Source: an uncultured Acidimicrobiaceae bacterium
GTDB taxonomy: Bacteria; Actinomycetota; Acidimicrobiia; Acidimicrobiales; RAAP-2
Direction of reading: 5' to 3'
Assembly (NCBI GenBank): GCA_937975915.1
Contig: CALJTY010000031.1
Location: forward strand, 62,001 to 126,000
DNA: 64,000 nucleotides
Of the stretch, positions 1-7,832 are shown piece after piece (position 1 is the stretch's first letter; the number at the start of each line of letters is the position of its first letter). The notes under the pieces are model-generated. The model was not told where the DNA came from and ran no database searches. It saw only the letters and a program-made list of their open reading frames with translations. Position numbers and translations under genes: made by a program.

Positions 1-473
1 AGTGACTTATCTAGAAGAGGGCTAAGTTGCGTGACGCTCACCACCGAGTCAATGCCGCCACCAAATGGGATCAGCACACGGTCAGGGTTTGTAAACGGAG
101 CAAAGTTCTCCGCAGCGACACCACCACTTATGACCACGTCATTTAGAGACAGGTCATTCTTGAAAGAGAATTCGCCAAGTCCGTCGTGGAGCGCGGCCCC
201 TAGAAGCTCTCGGCCCACAGGACCAACTGGAGTTGTCCCAAGGTCAATAGTCTTTGCAGCTCCAGCTTTGTAATAGGAGAGGCCAGCTAATAAAAACCAG
301 AGATTGGCAACACCAACAACCGCGGGCTTGGTGAGGTCGTCAACGTTTTCAAAAGAAACAGTTTCTTCAAAAGGCACGCCGTCGAGCTCGAAGTGGCCCG
401 TTAGCGAGGTCGAAGAAATCTCGAGTCGAACGTAGCGAAATGCTTCAGCGCGTTTCTTCATGACACCATTCAT
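1..473 (-). CDS. murL: MurL-like UDP-MurNAc-L-Ala-L-Glu epimerase, partial (N-terminal 157 codons)
   Basis: The reading frame is open from an ATG at 473 through the left window edge, so the C-terminus is missing. Near residues 135-146 it has IPFGGGIDSVVS, a PP-loop (SGGxDS-like) ATP pyrophosphatase signature, and GLSYYKA near 64-70. I recall both arrangements from MurL, which uses ATP to epimerise the terminal L-Glu of UDP-MurNAc-L-Ala-L-Glu to D-Glu in the cytosol, an alternative to glutamate racemase. It starts one base after the pgeF stop, preceded by a GCGAGAG ribosome site, so it is very likely co-transcribed with pgeF. A second in-frame ATG lies at 461. Family assignment is from memory of motifs; another PP-loop ATPase is possible. 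Confidence 0.55.
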   Translation of the reverse strand, partial: MNGVMKKRAEAFRYVRLEISSTSLTGHFELDGVPFEETVSFENVDDLTKPAVVGVANLWFLLAGLSYYKAGAAKTIDLGTTPVGPVGRELLGAALHDGLGEFSFKNDLSLNDVVISGGVAAENFAPFTNPDRVLIPFGGGIDSVVSVTQLSPLLDKS

Positions 474-474
474 G

Positions 475-1233
475 CTACGACTCTCGCTTTGCAATCAGGG
501 CAAAGCGCCCACAGGGGCGAAGAGCACGGTCACTAAAGAAGATTTCTCCGCCGTCGGTACTTTGCGTGCTGATTTCGATGTTCTCATCACTAAGTCCAGC
601 TTCTATGAGCTGGTGACTTGCAACAAGTCGAAGGTCAAGACGCGAACGGTCGCCACCATCGCTCACCGTGGCACCATCAATGTGAGCAAAGACTTCTACA
701 ACTTCTGGTCCAACTTGGTAGCCCTCAAAAGAAATCGATGGTCCAACGAATGCATGAACTGCAGATGGAGTGTCGAAGTGCTTCAGTGCACTTGCAATGA
801 CGCCACTGGCGAGCCCTTTCCACCCAGCGTGCACAACGCCAAATCTGTTTGAAGAACTGTCAAAGAGAAGAATCGGGACACAGTCTGCAACCAGAATGCA
901 GAGCACGACATCGCTGTCTGAAGTTACGAGACCATCTGCTTCAGTATCGGTGAGCGCATGTGTCGCGTGTACAACGTCACTGCTGTGCACCTGTCTGACG
1001 ATGATGAGATTCTCCGCACCAACGGCATTGGCAACTCGTTTTCTATTTTCTGCAACATGGGCAGGATTGTCACCAACGTGGATTCCTAAATTGAGTGAAT
1101 CGTAAGGCCCCTCGCTAACACCGCCAAATCGATCAGTAACGAAGGCATCAATACCAAATTTTTTCGCGGAGTGGATTGGATACACGCTAAGTTGCCCACG
1201 AACTTCAGGAGTAAGAGTTATCGCTACTGACAC
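475..1233 (-). CDS. pgeF: Laccase-domain protein PgeF/YfiH (peptidoglycan editing factor)
   Basis: 252 residues, full family length. The metal-site triad of the multicopper-like YfiH fold is visible: His83 in RQVHSSDV, Cys118 in VADCVPILL and His135 in VVHAGWKGL. E. coli YfiH limits mis-incorporation of L-Ser into UDP-MurNAc peptides; other members have been described as purine nucleoside phosphorylases or polyphenol oxidases. The start overlaps the end of the Zur-like regulator gene by 10 bases and the stop is one base from the MurL-like gene, so regulator, editing factor and epimerase probably form one operon. The exact substrate in this organism is not shown by sequence alone. Confidence 0.88.
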   Translation of the reverse strand: MSVAITLTPEVRGQLSVYPIHSAKKFGIDAFVTDRFGGVSEGPYDSLNLGIHVGDNPAHVAENRKRVANAVGAENLIIVRQVHSSDVVHATHALTDTEADGLVTSDSDVVLCILVADCVPILLFDSSSNRFGVVHAGWKGLASGVIASALKHFDTPSAVHAFVGPSISFEGYQVGPEVVEVFAHIDGATVSDGGDRSRLDLRLVASHQLIEAGLSDENIEISTQSTDGGEIFFSDRALRPCGRFALIAKRES

Positions 1234-1610
1234 TTTTGACAGATTCCATTTAGTTCAATGACGTGGCGAAGGTCTTTGAATCCGTTTTTGGTTGCGATTT
1301 CACTGGCCCACTTTTCAAGTTGCGGCGCATCGACTTCTATGGTGGCTCCACAGTTTCGACATGCGAGGTGATGGTGGTGAACATCTACGACACAACGTCG
1401 GTACAAGCTTTCGCCGCGGTCAGTCATAACAATGTCGACGTCTTTTGATTCAACGAGTTTGCGCAGCTGCGTGTAGACCGTTGCGAGTGATATTTGGCCA
1501 CCATCTTTGATGATGAGTTCGTGCAGGTCTTGGGCGCTAACGAACCCTTGGACTCGTCCAAGTACACCGATAACTTCGCGGCGTTGCGCGGTATTTCTGG
1601 TGTTGGCCAT
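1224..1610 (-). CDS. zur: Fur-family metalloregulator, Zur-like
   Basis: 128 residues: an N-terminal winged helix (about 1-75), then a metal-binding dimerisation domain. HHHH at 78-81 is followed by CRNC (Cys84/Cys87), and Cys124/Cys127 close the structural zinc site at the extreme C-terminus. The stretch between the cysteine pairs (CGATIEVDAP, then WASEIA and GF) reads like actinobacterial Zur rather than iron-sensing Fur, so I infer zinc sensing. It is the first gene of a minus-strand set with pgeF and the MurL-like gene. A double dyad operator lies 32-70 bases upstream of its ATG, suggesting autoregulation and control of the divergent membrane protein gene. Confidence 0.85.
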   Translation of the reverse strand: MANTRNTAQRREVIGVLGRVQGFVSAQDLHELIIKDGGQISLATVYTQLRKLVESKDVDIVMTDRGESLYRRCVVDVHHHHLACRNCGATIEVDAPQLEKWASEIATKNGFKDLRHVIELNGICQKCQ

Positions 1611-1641
1611 AGATCAATGGTATCCCGTCTGGATTTGCATC

Positions 1642-1680
1642 TTGGAATGATTCTAAGTAACGTCATTAGAATCATTCCAA
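1642..1680. promoter_or_regulatory. Double dyad operator, probable Zur/Fur boxes, between divergent genes
   Basis: TTGGAATGATTCTAA (1642-1656) and TTAGAATCATTCCAA (1666-1680) are exact reverse complements separated by 9 bases. Each arm is itself a near-perfect 7-1-7 dyad, the layout of Fur/Zur boxes, with centres 24 bases apart. By symmetry each strand also carries TTGGAA and TAGAAT hexamers 19 bases apart, a possible but long-spaced bidirectional promoter. It sits between the regulator (start 1610) and the small membrane protein (start 1706). The dyad is seen directly; the identity of the bound regulator is inference. Confidence 0.75.
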
Positions 1681-1705
1681 TCAACGGAAAAAGGATGGAT
1701 TCACA

Positions 1706-2020
1706 ATGGTTAGAAATAAATGGTTCTGGTTAGTCCCTTTCATCATTGTCTTTGCTGTATTCGGCGTTATAGGTATGGCTCACTTTCTTGCACCGTCGTG
1801 GATTGGCGAAAAGGCTGTCAGCGCTGGCTACCTGCAAAAGACTGTTGGACTCATTACTGATGCTCCTCACGCCACTGCAGAACTGTTCTACTCATCAATC
1901 GAAAATATCGTCATCTTGGCGGTTGGATTTAGCTGGGGTAAGCGACGCTGGCGTCGTGAGCACGAAGAGTTCGACCGCGAACACGGTGTTGTCCACGACG
2001 ACACTGAAGTACTTGCGTAA
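1706..2020 (+). CDS. Small membrane protein with acidic/His-rich tail, unknown function
   Basis: 104 residues. A strong hydrophobic segment spans about residues 6-28, a second moderately hydrophobic one spans about 60-76, and a basic patch (KRRWRR) follows. The C-terminus is rich in His, Glu and Asp (REHEEFDREHGVVHDD), which could bind divalent metal. An AAGGATG ribosome site precedes the ATG by about 9 bases. It is divergent from the Zur-like gene across the double dyad, so metal-responsive expression is likely. I do not recognise the family; a role in metal handling is an inference from tail composition and context. tilS follows after 9 bases, so the two may share a transcript. Confidence 0.75.
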   Translation: MVRNKWFWLVPFIIVFAVFGVIGMAHFLAPSWIGEKAVSAGYLQKTVGLITDAPHATAELFYSSIENIVILAVGFSWGKRRWRREHEEFDREHGVVHDDTEVLA

Positions 2021-2029
2021 CCTGACTCT

Positions 2030-2920
2030 GTGAGTCAAGACTCGTCGCAACTTCTTAAGGATTGTTACTTCCCTGAACCTGGCACGCCCGTTCGTCTTGC
2101 AGTTTCTGGAGGACCTGACTCCCTCGGACTTTTACTTCTGGCGATTGAAGCCGGTCTTAGCCCTACGGTGCACCACGTTGATCACCACGCCAGACCCACG
2201 AGTACAAGCGATGCAAAACATCTAAAGGAAATTTGTGCGCAGCTGAATGTTCCGTTCATCCTTCACAACGTTGTCGTCGAAGGTGGGGGAAACTTTGAAG
2301 CACGTGCAAGAGAACTTCGCTTCGGCGTTCTTCCAAGTGATGCAATGACAGGACACACAATGGAAGACCTCGCAGAGACGGTGCTACTAAACATGCTTCG
2401 TGGTGCAGGGATTGACGGAATGTCTCCCATGATTGACAACCCCACCAAACCACTTCGCGATGTTCGAAGAAGTGATCTCCACGCGTTTGTGGCGACCTCT
2501 GGCTTTCAGCCAGTCATTGACGAAACAAATAACGACATGGCTTTTCGAAGGAACCAAGTCCGCCAGCAACTCCTTCCCTTCATGGATGAAATTGCTGGAA
2601 GAGACATCACGCCACTCATTGCCCGCCAAGCAAAAATCATGTTTGAAGAACGCACCTGGCTTGACGCTCTGAGTCTTGATGACCGCGCCACGTCACTCGA
2701 AGAGGCTGATTGTCGAGAGCTTCAAAAGTGGCCAAGGGCCAGACTTCGCAGGTGGCTTCGCGTACAACTCCGTGAAATTGGCGAAGGTGGCCTCTGGCAT
2801 CCACCAACCGCGGACGAGATCGAGCGAGCTATGGCGGTAGTAAATGGAGAGGCGACCGCAATGGAACTCTCGGGTGGTCGGCGTCTTTCTCGAAAAGAGC
2901 AACGCCTCACGCTTACCTAG
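2030..2920 (+). CDS. tilS: tRNA(Ile)-lysidine synthetase
   Basis: 296 residues with a GTG start. The PP-loop SGGPDS is at about 26-31, followed by HHVDHHARP, typical of TilS. The enzyme uses ATP to attach lysine to C34 of the CAU-anticodon tRNA(Ile), so that AUA is read as isoleucine; it is essential in most bacteria. The protein is short, with the catalytic domain and an abbreviated C-terminal part, as in actinobacterial homologues. hpt follows after 24 bases, the usual actinobacterial order. Confidence 0.92.
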   Translation: MSQDSSQLLKDCYFPEPGTPVRLAVSGGPDSLGLLLLAIEAGLSPTVHHVDHHARPTSTSDAKHLKEICAQLNVPFILHNVVVEGGGNFEARARELRFGVLPSDAMTGHTMEDLAETVLLNMLRGAGIDGMSPMIDNPTKPLRDVRRSDLHAFVATSGFQPVIDETNNDMAFRRNQVRQQLLPFMDEIAGRDITPLIARQAKIMFEERTWLDALSLDDRATSLEEADCRELQKWPRARLRRWLRVQLREIGEGGLWHPPTADEIERAMAVVNGEATAMELSGGRRLSRKEQRLTLT

Positions 2921-2944
2921 TCACACGAACTACGCTGGCAGTCC

Positions 2945-3514
2945 ATGGGACCACACTCTTCGGAAGATTTCACTGCACATTGGGCAAAGCACGAACTGGG
3001 TGAGGTGGTCGTATCCGCCAAAGAAATCCAAACTCGCGTTAAAGAGCTCGGTGCTCAAATAACGAAGGATTACGCCAACAACCCACCACTTCTGGTTTGC
3101 GTACTAAAGGGTGCAGCGAACTTCATGACTGAACTCATGCACGCTATTGAACTTCCCGTCACGATTGACTTCATGGCAGTGTCTTCGTACGGTGCTGCCA
3201 CCAAGACCAGTGGTGTTGTTCGCATTGTTAAAGACCTAGATGCAGACATTGCGAACCGAGATGTACTCATTGTTGAAGATGTTGTTGACTCTGGTCTCAC
3301 GCTTAACTACCTTCGCCAGTATCTCGGCTCACGTAATCCTCGCAGTCTCGATGTCTGCGCGCTTCTTCTTAAAGAAGGAGAGCAGCGTGTCGAGCAAGAA
3401 CTGAAGTACGTGGGCTTTTCAATCCCGCCAGAGTTCGTTGTTGGCTACGGCCTTGACGTGAACGAGCGCTACCGCAACCTCGACGCGATCTACACATTCA
3501 CAGGTACTCCATAA
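2945..3514 (+). CDS. hpt: Hypoxanthine (guanine) phosphoribosyltransferase
   Basis: 189 residues. The PRPP-binding loop VLIVEDVVDSGLTL lies at about 107-120, and LKGAANF at 54-60 is the other conserved HPRT element. It salvages hypoxanthine and guanine to IMP and GMP with PRPP in the cytosol. The ATG at 2945 gives the normal family length. It sits between tilS and folE with a 2-base gap to folE. In many actinobacteria ftsH lies between hpt and folE; here it is absent. Confidence 0.93.
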   Translation: MGPHSSEDFTAHWAKHELGEVVVSAKEIQTRVKELGAQITKDYANNPPLLVCVLKGAANFMTELMHAIELPVTIDFMAVSSYGAATKTSGVVRIVKDLDADIANRDVLIVEDVVDSGLTLNYLRQYLGSRNPRSLDVCALLLKEGEQRVEQELKYVGFSIPPEFVVGYGLDVNERYRNLDAIYTFTGTP

Positions 3515-3516
3515 CC

Positions 3517-4098
3517 ATGGTTGATCAGCCTCGCGTTCAAAAACTGATCCGCGAACTCCTCGAAGCGATTGGTGAAGATCCAAATCGTGAGGGACTTGTA
3601 GAAACGCCACGTCGTGTTGCTGAAATGTATGTTGAGCTCTTTGAGGGTCTCGAAGCAGATCCGGGCGAACACCTCCGCACCAACTTTGAAGCGGGACACG
3701 ACGAAATGGTGATGGTGAGAGACATTCCCTTCACCACACTTTGTGAACACCACATGGTTCCATTCACTGGACTTGCTCACGTTGCTTACCTGCCAGGTGC
3801 TGAAGGAAAAGTTGTGGGACTCTCCAAGATGGCCCGCCTCGTAGAAGGTTTTGCTCGCCGACTCCAAGTACAAGAGCGCATGACGACACAGATCATTGAC
3901 GCCATGGAACGAGAAATGAAGCCACGCGGCTCAATCGTCGTCCTCGAAGCCGAACACTTCTGCATGTCAATGCGTGGTGTTAAAAAAGCTGGAGCCACAA
4001 CGGTGACCTCTGCAGTTCGTGGAGTTTTCCGTGATGATGCTGCGTACCGTGCAGAAGCACTGCAGTACATCCATCAGCGAAGGTCTACATGGCGTTGA
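3517..4098 (+). CDS. folE: GTP cyclohydrolase I
   Basis: 193 residues, normal length. Zinc and active-site motifs are clear: TLCEHHMVPF in the middle and HFCMSMRG followed by TVTSAVRG near the C-terminus. It converts GTP to 7,8-dihydroneopterin triphosphate, the first step of folate synthesis. It begins a tightly packed folate operon; its last 10 bases overlap the folP start, consistent with translational coupling. Confidence 0.96.
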   Translation: MVDQPRVQKLIRELLEAIGEDPNREGLVETPRRVAEMYVELFEGLEADPGEHLRTNFEAGHDEMVMVRDIPFTTLCEHHMVPFTGLAHVAYLPGAEGKVVGLSKMARLVEGFARRLQVQERMTTQIIDAMEREMKPRGSIVVLEAEHFCMSMRGVKKAGATTVTSAVRGVFRDDAAYRAEALQYIHQRRSTWR

Positions 4099-4889
4099 GT
4101 CCAATGGTGATGGGCATTGTCAATGTCACACCGGACTCATTCTTTCCTGCTTCGCGATCTGCTTCTACGAACGAAGCAATCGAACGCGGTCGCAATTTGT
4201 TCGCTGCAGGCTGCGACATTGTTGACGTTGGTGGAGAATCAACGCGACCAAATGCGCAGTTCATCGAATCAGAAGAAGAACTTCGCCGTGTGATTCCTGT
4301 TATCGAGGCGCTCAGCGCACTCGGCCCAGTTTCCATTGACACGCAAAAAGAGGTTGTTGCTCGAGCAGCAGTCGCTGTTGGCGCGAGTGTGATCAATGAT
4401 GTCTCTTGCACACTTATTGAGGTCGCTGGTGAACTCGGGGTTGGCTACGTTGCTATGCATCGCCAGGGAACCGCTGAGACCATGCAGGTCAATCCGACGT
4501 ATGACGACGTTGTTGGTGAGATCTCAGGCTTCCTTCGCCAAGCTGCAACTCGTGCCAAGGTTGCGGGCGTAGAGCAGCTTTGGCTAGACCCAGGCATTGG
4601 TTTCGGCAAGTCAGTGGAGCACAATGTGGCGTTACTGGCGCACGTTGAGACCTTTGTTTCCATGGCGGCTGAGTATGGCGCGGGGGTTCTAGTGGGCACG
4701 AGTCGTAAACGATTCCTCGAATCTTTGGGGAAAACTTCGCTCAGTGTTGATGAGCGCCTCGAGGGTTCCATCGCAACTGAAGCATGGGCGATGCTCAAAG
4801 GTGTCAGTATGGTGCGAGTACATGACGCAGAGGCGGCGGTGCAACTACGTGAGTTGCTCGTTCGTCCCGTGCAGGAGGTAGTGGCGTGA
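4089..4889 (+). CDS. folP: Dihydropteroate synthase
   Basis: 266 residues, a TIM barrel. MGIVNVTPDSFF near the N-terminus, DVGGESTRP near residue 45 and SIDTQK near 80 are pterin-site motifs; DPGIGFGKS and GTSRKRF follow further on. It joins dihydropterin pyrophosphate with p-aminobenzoate and is the sulfonamide target. The loop after NVTPDSFF reads PASRSAS instead of the usual SDGG, a local oddity. The ATG at 4089 overlaps folE; an alternative ATG at 4104 is possible. Confidence 0.95.
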   Translation: MALSPMVMGIVNVTPDSFFPASRSASTNEAIERGRNLFAAGCDIVDVGGESTRPNAQFIESEEELRRVIPVIEALSALGPVSIDTQKEVVARAAVAVGASVINDVSCTLIEVAGELGVGYVAMHRQGTAETMQVNPTYDDVVGEISGFLRQAATRAKVAGVEQLWLDPGIGFGKSVEHNVALLAHVETFVSMAAEYGAGVLVGTSRKRFLESLGKTSLSVDERLEGSIATEAWAMLKGVSMVRVHDAEAAVQLRELLVRPVQEVVA

Positions 4890-5386
4890 GGGGCAAGTGG
4901 GCAGCGGGCATAGAGCCTCGGAGCTTCACGTGGGTGTACAAGAACATCCTTGCGATTTCTGAACGCCCCGGCGGATCTACCACCGTGCACCGTCGCGTTC
5001 GACGTGACGAAGAGTTGCTCTGGTTAAAGCACCAGGGTTTCGGCCGTGTTATTTCAATCTTGCCAGTCATGCAAAATCTCAGTTCGTACTTCGAGCACGG
5101 ACTCACCGCCAGCCACTACGCACTTCGCGGTGGACCCCAGCAACGTGAAGTTCTCGAAGCTTGCTACAAAGACCTCGCAACGTCAATGCAGAACAACGTG
5201 ACTGTCTTGCTACACAGTGATGAAGTTTCTGACCGACTTCTTGGTGTCATTGCTGGCTACCTTGTTTGGACCAAAAAAGTTCCGACTACAAGTCAAGCAA
5301 TTGCGCTCGTTGAACGACTCTTCAAGCGCTCAATTGGTCCCGACGGGCGAACAGTGTTGTTTGATTTACCTGAGGTCCCTGCGTGA
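4886..5386 (+). CDS. Dual-specificity-phosphatase-like protein with Ser in place of the catalytic Cys
   Basis: 166 residues. The C-terminal half has a phosphatase P-loop-like sequence, VLLHSDEVSDRLLG. It fits the HCx5R signature in spacing (His110, position 111, Arg117), but position 111 is Ser, encoded by AGT at 5216-5218, not Cys. A strong AGGAGGT ribosome site at 4873-4879 and a GTGA overlap with folP fix the GTG start; folB also overlaps by 4 bases, so the gene is a true member of the folate operon. If the fold is right it is probably catalytically dead by the usual Cys mechanism and may bind phosphorylated ligands. Fold assignment rests mainly on this motif, and the function is unknown. 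Confidence 0.7.
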   Translation: MRGKWAAGIEPRSFTWVYKNILAISERPGGSTTVHRRVRRDEELLWLKHQGFGRVISILPVMQNLSSYFEHGLTASHYALRGGPQQREVLEACYKDLATSMQNNVTVLLHSDEVSDRLLGVIAGYLVWTKKVPTTSQAIALVERLFKRSIGPDGRTVLFDLPEVPA

Positions 5387-5748
5387 GCGATGTAATTGAA
5401 CTGCGTGAACTACGCGTCAATGCAGTTGTAGGGATTCTTCCAGAAGAGCGCACAAGAGTTCAACCTTTAGTTTTTGATATTGACATTGAGCGTTCTTTTA
5501 AAAAAGCTGCAAAAAAAGATGACATTGAAGAAACAACGAACTACGCCCTTCTCATTACGCTCACAGAGCGAATTTCGGTTGAAGGAAAGTTCTTGTTGTT
5601 AGAAACTCTGTGTGACCGTGTTGCTACGGAAATTCTTAACTTCGATGCTGCCATTACTTCAGTAACCGTGATGGTGAAAAAAGTTGTTCCACCGGTACCC
5701 GAGGACATTGCGAGCGTGGGCGTTCGCTGCACCCGAAAACGTAAGTAG
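5383..5748 (+). CDS. folB: Dihydroneopterin aldolase
   Basis: 121 residues, the usual size of the tunnelling-fold enzyme. VIELRELRVNAVVGILPEER at the start is the FolB signature, and NYALLITLTE and LLLETLCDRVA are further conserved stretches. It cleaves 7,8-dihydroneopterin to 6-hydroxymethyl-dihydropterin. The GTG start overlaps the preceding gene as GTGA, with TGAGGTC just upstream. The A-rich early part (KKAAKKDD) is lysine-rich compared with neighbours. Confidence 0.93.
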   Translation: MSDVIELRELRVNAVVGILPEERTRVQPLVFDIDIERSFKKAAKKDDIEETTNYALLITLTERISVEGKFLLLETLCDRVATEILNFDAAITSVTVMVKKVVPPVPEDIASVGVRCTRKRK

Positions 5749-6215
5749 TGCGTCACTGTTATTTTTCACTGGGCTCAAACGTTGGAGACCGGGGCAGTCA
5801 TCTCAGCACTGGCGTAGAAATTGTTAGAGGTAATGATCTTTTTCGCATTTCACAGGTCTATGAGACTGAGCCAGTTGGTGGTGTTGCTCAAGATGACTTT
5901 TGGAATCTTGTTCTAGAAATTGAAACTGATGCTTCGCCACTTGATCTCTTGGCGAGAGCTCGTGAAGCAGAAGCGGCGTGTGGGAGAACCAGGGAAGTGC
6001 ACTGGGGCCCGAGGACGCTCGACGTTGATGTTTTGCTGATGGGAGACGAAACTAGCGAGAACCCAGATGTTTTAGTCCCTCACCCTCGGATGTTTGAAAG
6101 GGCATTTGTCCTTATTCCCTTGCAGGAATTAGCCCCTCACCTTGTCACGCAAGATTTACTTGATTCCTTTCGCGAAAGGGTTGTGCCACTAGGTACACTC
6201 GACATGTTGCGCTAA
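5748..6215 (+). CDS. folK: 6-hydroxymethyl-7,8-dihydropterin pyrophosphokinase
   Basis: 155 residues. FSLGSNVGDR at the start, VYETEPVGG, then GPRTLDVDVLLMGDE and VPHPRMFERAFVL are the HPPK motifs for ATP and pterin binding. It makes the substrate of FolP. The GTG start overlaps the folB stop by one base. It is the last folate gene of the operon; a 43-base gap precedes the next gene. Confidence 0.95.
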   Translation: MRHCYFSLGSNVGDRGSHLSTGVEIVRGNDLFRISQVYETEPVGGVAQDDFWNLVLEIETDASPLDLLARAREAEAACGRTREVHWGPRTLDVDVLLMGDETSENPDVLVPHPRMFERAFVLIPLQELAPHLVTQDLLDSFRERVVPLGTLDMLR

Positions 6216-6258
6216 CACCGAACGGTACCCGTCAGGGACTGGAACGGACAGGAGCATT

Positions 6259-6975
6259 ATGAAAATTTCAATCGTGGGTGCTGGCCGCGCTGGCACATCG
6301 TTCTCTACTGCACTCGCTGCATCTGGCCATGACGTTCAACTTGTTCATCATGACGAACTGCATCTCATCTCGGCACCTGACGTGATCTTGTTGACGGTCC
6401 CAGACGACTTCATTGACGTCATCGCTCTGCAGATTCCTCAAAATGAAAACCAGATTGTTGCTCACGTTGCAGGGTCTAGAACATTGAGCGTCCTAGGTGA
6501 GCACCCTCGCGTGGCTTCAATTCATCCACTAATGGCCCTACCTTCAGGCGACCTTGGTGCTGCGCGTCTCTACGGTGCAACGTACTGCGTTGCTGGAGAT
6601 GAAGGCATTCGCGAAATCGCAACTGCTCTTAATGGTCGCATCATCACTCTTAGCGATGAACAGCGCACGCTGTATCACGCAACCGCTGTTGTTGCGGCGA
6701 ATCACCTCGTTGCACTCATGGGTCACGTTAAAGAACTCGCTGAAGCGGCAGGACTTAGTCTCGAAGACTTTCTTCCACTCGCCGAGCAGTCACTTCGCGA
6801 CGTGAAAGAAGTTGGACCACAAGATGCGCTCACTGGTCCTGCGTCACGCGGTGACATGGCAACAATCGATGCACACCTTGCTGCACTTCCAGAAGCTGAA
6901 CGTTCAACATACGTTGCTTTAGCGAACGCTGCATTCGAACTCGCTGAAAAGCGTCGTTCACAACTAAAGGCGTAG
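6259..6975 (+). CDS. DUF2520/Rossmann-like reductase, possible PanG-type ketopantoate reductase
   Basis: 238 residues. The N-terminus has IVGAGRAGTSF, a dinucleotide-binding GxGxxG-type loop. ASIHPLMALP and the helical part with AANHLVALMGHV are typical of the DUF2520 family next to panC in actinobacteria. Francisella PanG, an alternative ketopantoate reductase, is as I recall of this family, and the position 2 bases before panC fits a pantothenate role. An ACAGGAGC ribosome site precedes the ATG. Reductase activity is inferred, not shown. Confidence 0.75.
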   Translation: MKISIVGAGRAGTSFSTALAASGHDVQLVHHDELHLISAPDVILLTVPDDFIDVIALQIPQNENQIVAHVAGSRTLSVLGEHPRVASIHPLMALPSGDLGAARLYGATYCVAGDEGIREIATALNGRIITLSDEQRTLYHATAVVAANHLVALMGHVKELAEAAGLSLEDFLPLAEQSLRDVKEVGPQDALTGPASRGDMATIDAHLAALPEAERSTYVALANAAFELAEKRRSQLKA

Positions 6976-6977
6976 TC

Positions 6978-7832
6978 ATGCAACTGCTCAGTTCAATTGC
7001 TGACTGGCGCAACTATGCCTCTGATGTTCGTGCGAGCGGCAAGACAGTCGGACTTGTTCCAACTATGGGCGCCCTTCATGCGGGACACGCCTCACTCTTT
7101 CAAAAAGCTAAGAGCAACGGCGACGATGTACTCGCAACAATCTTTCTTAATCCGATTCAGTTCAGTACCAAGAGTGACTACGAGAACTATCCGCGTCTCG
7201 TAGAAGCTGACCGTTCGCTCGCCCTCGCAAGCGGTGTTGACTGTTTAGTAGAGCCGACGCTGGAAGAGATGTGGCCGGATTACCCTGCGCCAACGCCTAC
7301 GAGGGTAACCATGGAGGGTGTTAGTGACTCGCTCGAAGGCGAAGGTCGTCCGGGGCATTTCAATGGAGTAGCGAGTGTTGTTTCGAAGCTCTTCAACGTG
7401 ACCGGTCCGTGTCGTGCCTATTTTGGTGAAAAAGATTTCCAGCAGATTGCAGTGATCAGACAACTGGTTAGAGACCTTGCATTTGATGTGGAGATTGTGA
7501 CCTGCGAAATCAAAAGAGATGCCAATGGACTTGCGCTATCGAGTCGAAATGCGCGACTTAGTCCTGAAGGAATGAATCGCGCGATGTGCATCTCGCAAGC
7601 AATTGCTGCAGCACAAGCAGAGGTTGAGTGCGCGAGTGAATTAAGAAATCGCATGCGCACAGTCCTTAAGTCCGGTGGAGCAGAAATTGTTTACGCCGAA
7701 GTAGTTGACAACATCTCACTTCGTCCGGCTGACGATTCTCAAACCGGTGAATACCGCGCAATCATCACTGCAACAATTGATGGCGTACGACTTCTTGACA
7801 ATGGACCAGTAACTATTAAGGCGAAAAACTGA
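6978..7832 (+). CDS. panC: Pantothenate synthetase
   Basis: 284 residues, normal length. VPTMGALHAGHASL holds the HxGH nucleotide site, followed by FLNPIQF and the conserved YFGEKDFQQ. It condenses pantoate and beta-alanine with ATP in the cytosol. The gene lies between the PanG-like reductase and coaX with one-base overlap to coaX. Neither panD (beta-alanine supply), often next door in actinobacteria, nor panB is in the window. Confidence 0.95.
   Translation: MQLLSSIADWRNYASDVRASGKTVGLVPTMGALHAGHASLFQKAKSNGDDVLATIFLNPIQFSTKSDYENYPRLVEADRSLALASGVDCLVEPTLEEMWPDYPAPTPTRVTMEGVSDSLEGEGRPGHFNGVASVVSKLFNVTGPCRAYFGEKDFQQIAVIRQLVRDLAFDVEIVTCEIKRDANGLALSSRNARLSPEGMNRAMCISQAIAAAQAEVECASELRNRMRTVLKSGGAEIVYAEVVDNISLRPADDSQTGEYRAIITATIDGVRLLDNGPVTIKAKN

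Noticed and set aside
31..273. 80-codon plus-strand frame at the left edge
   Set aside because: The opposite strand encodes the MurL-like gene with PP-loop motif, so this frame is a shadow.
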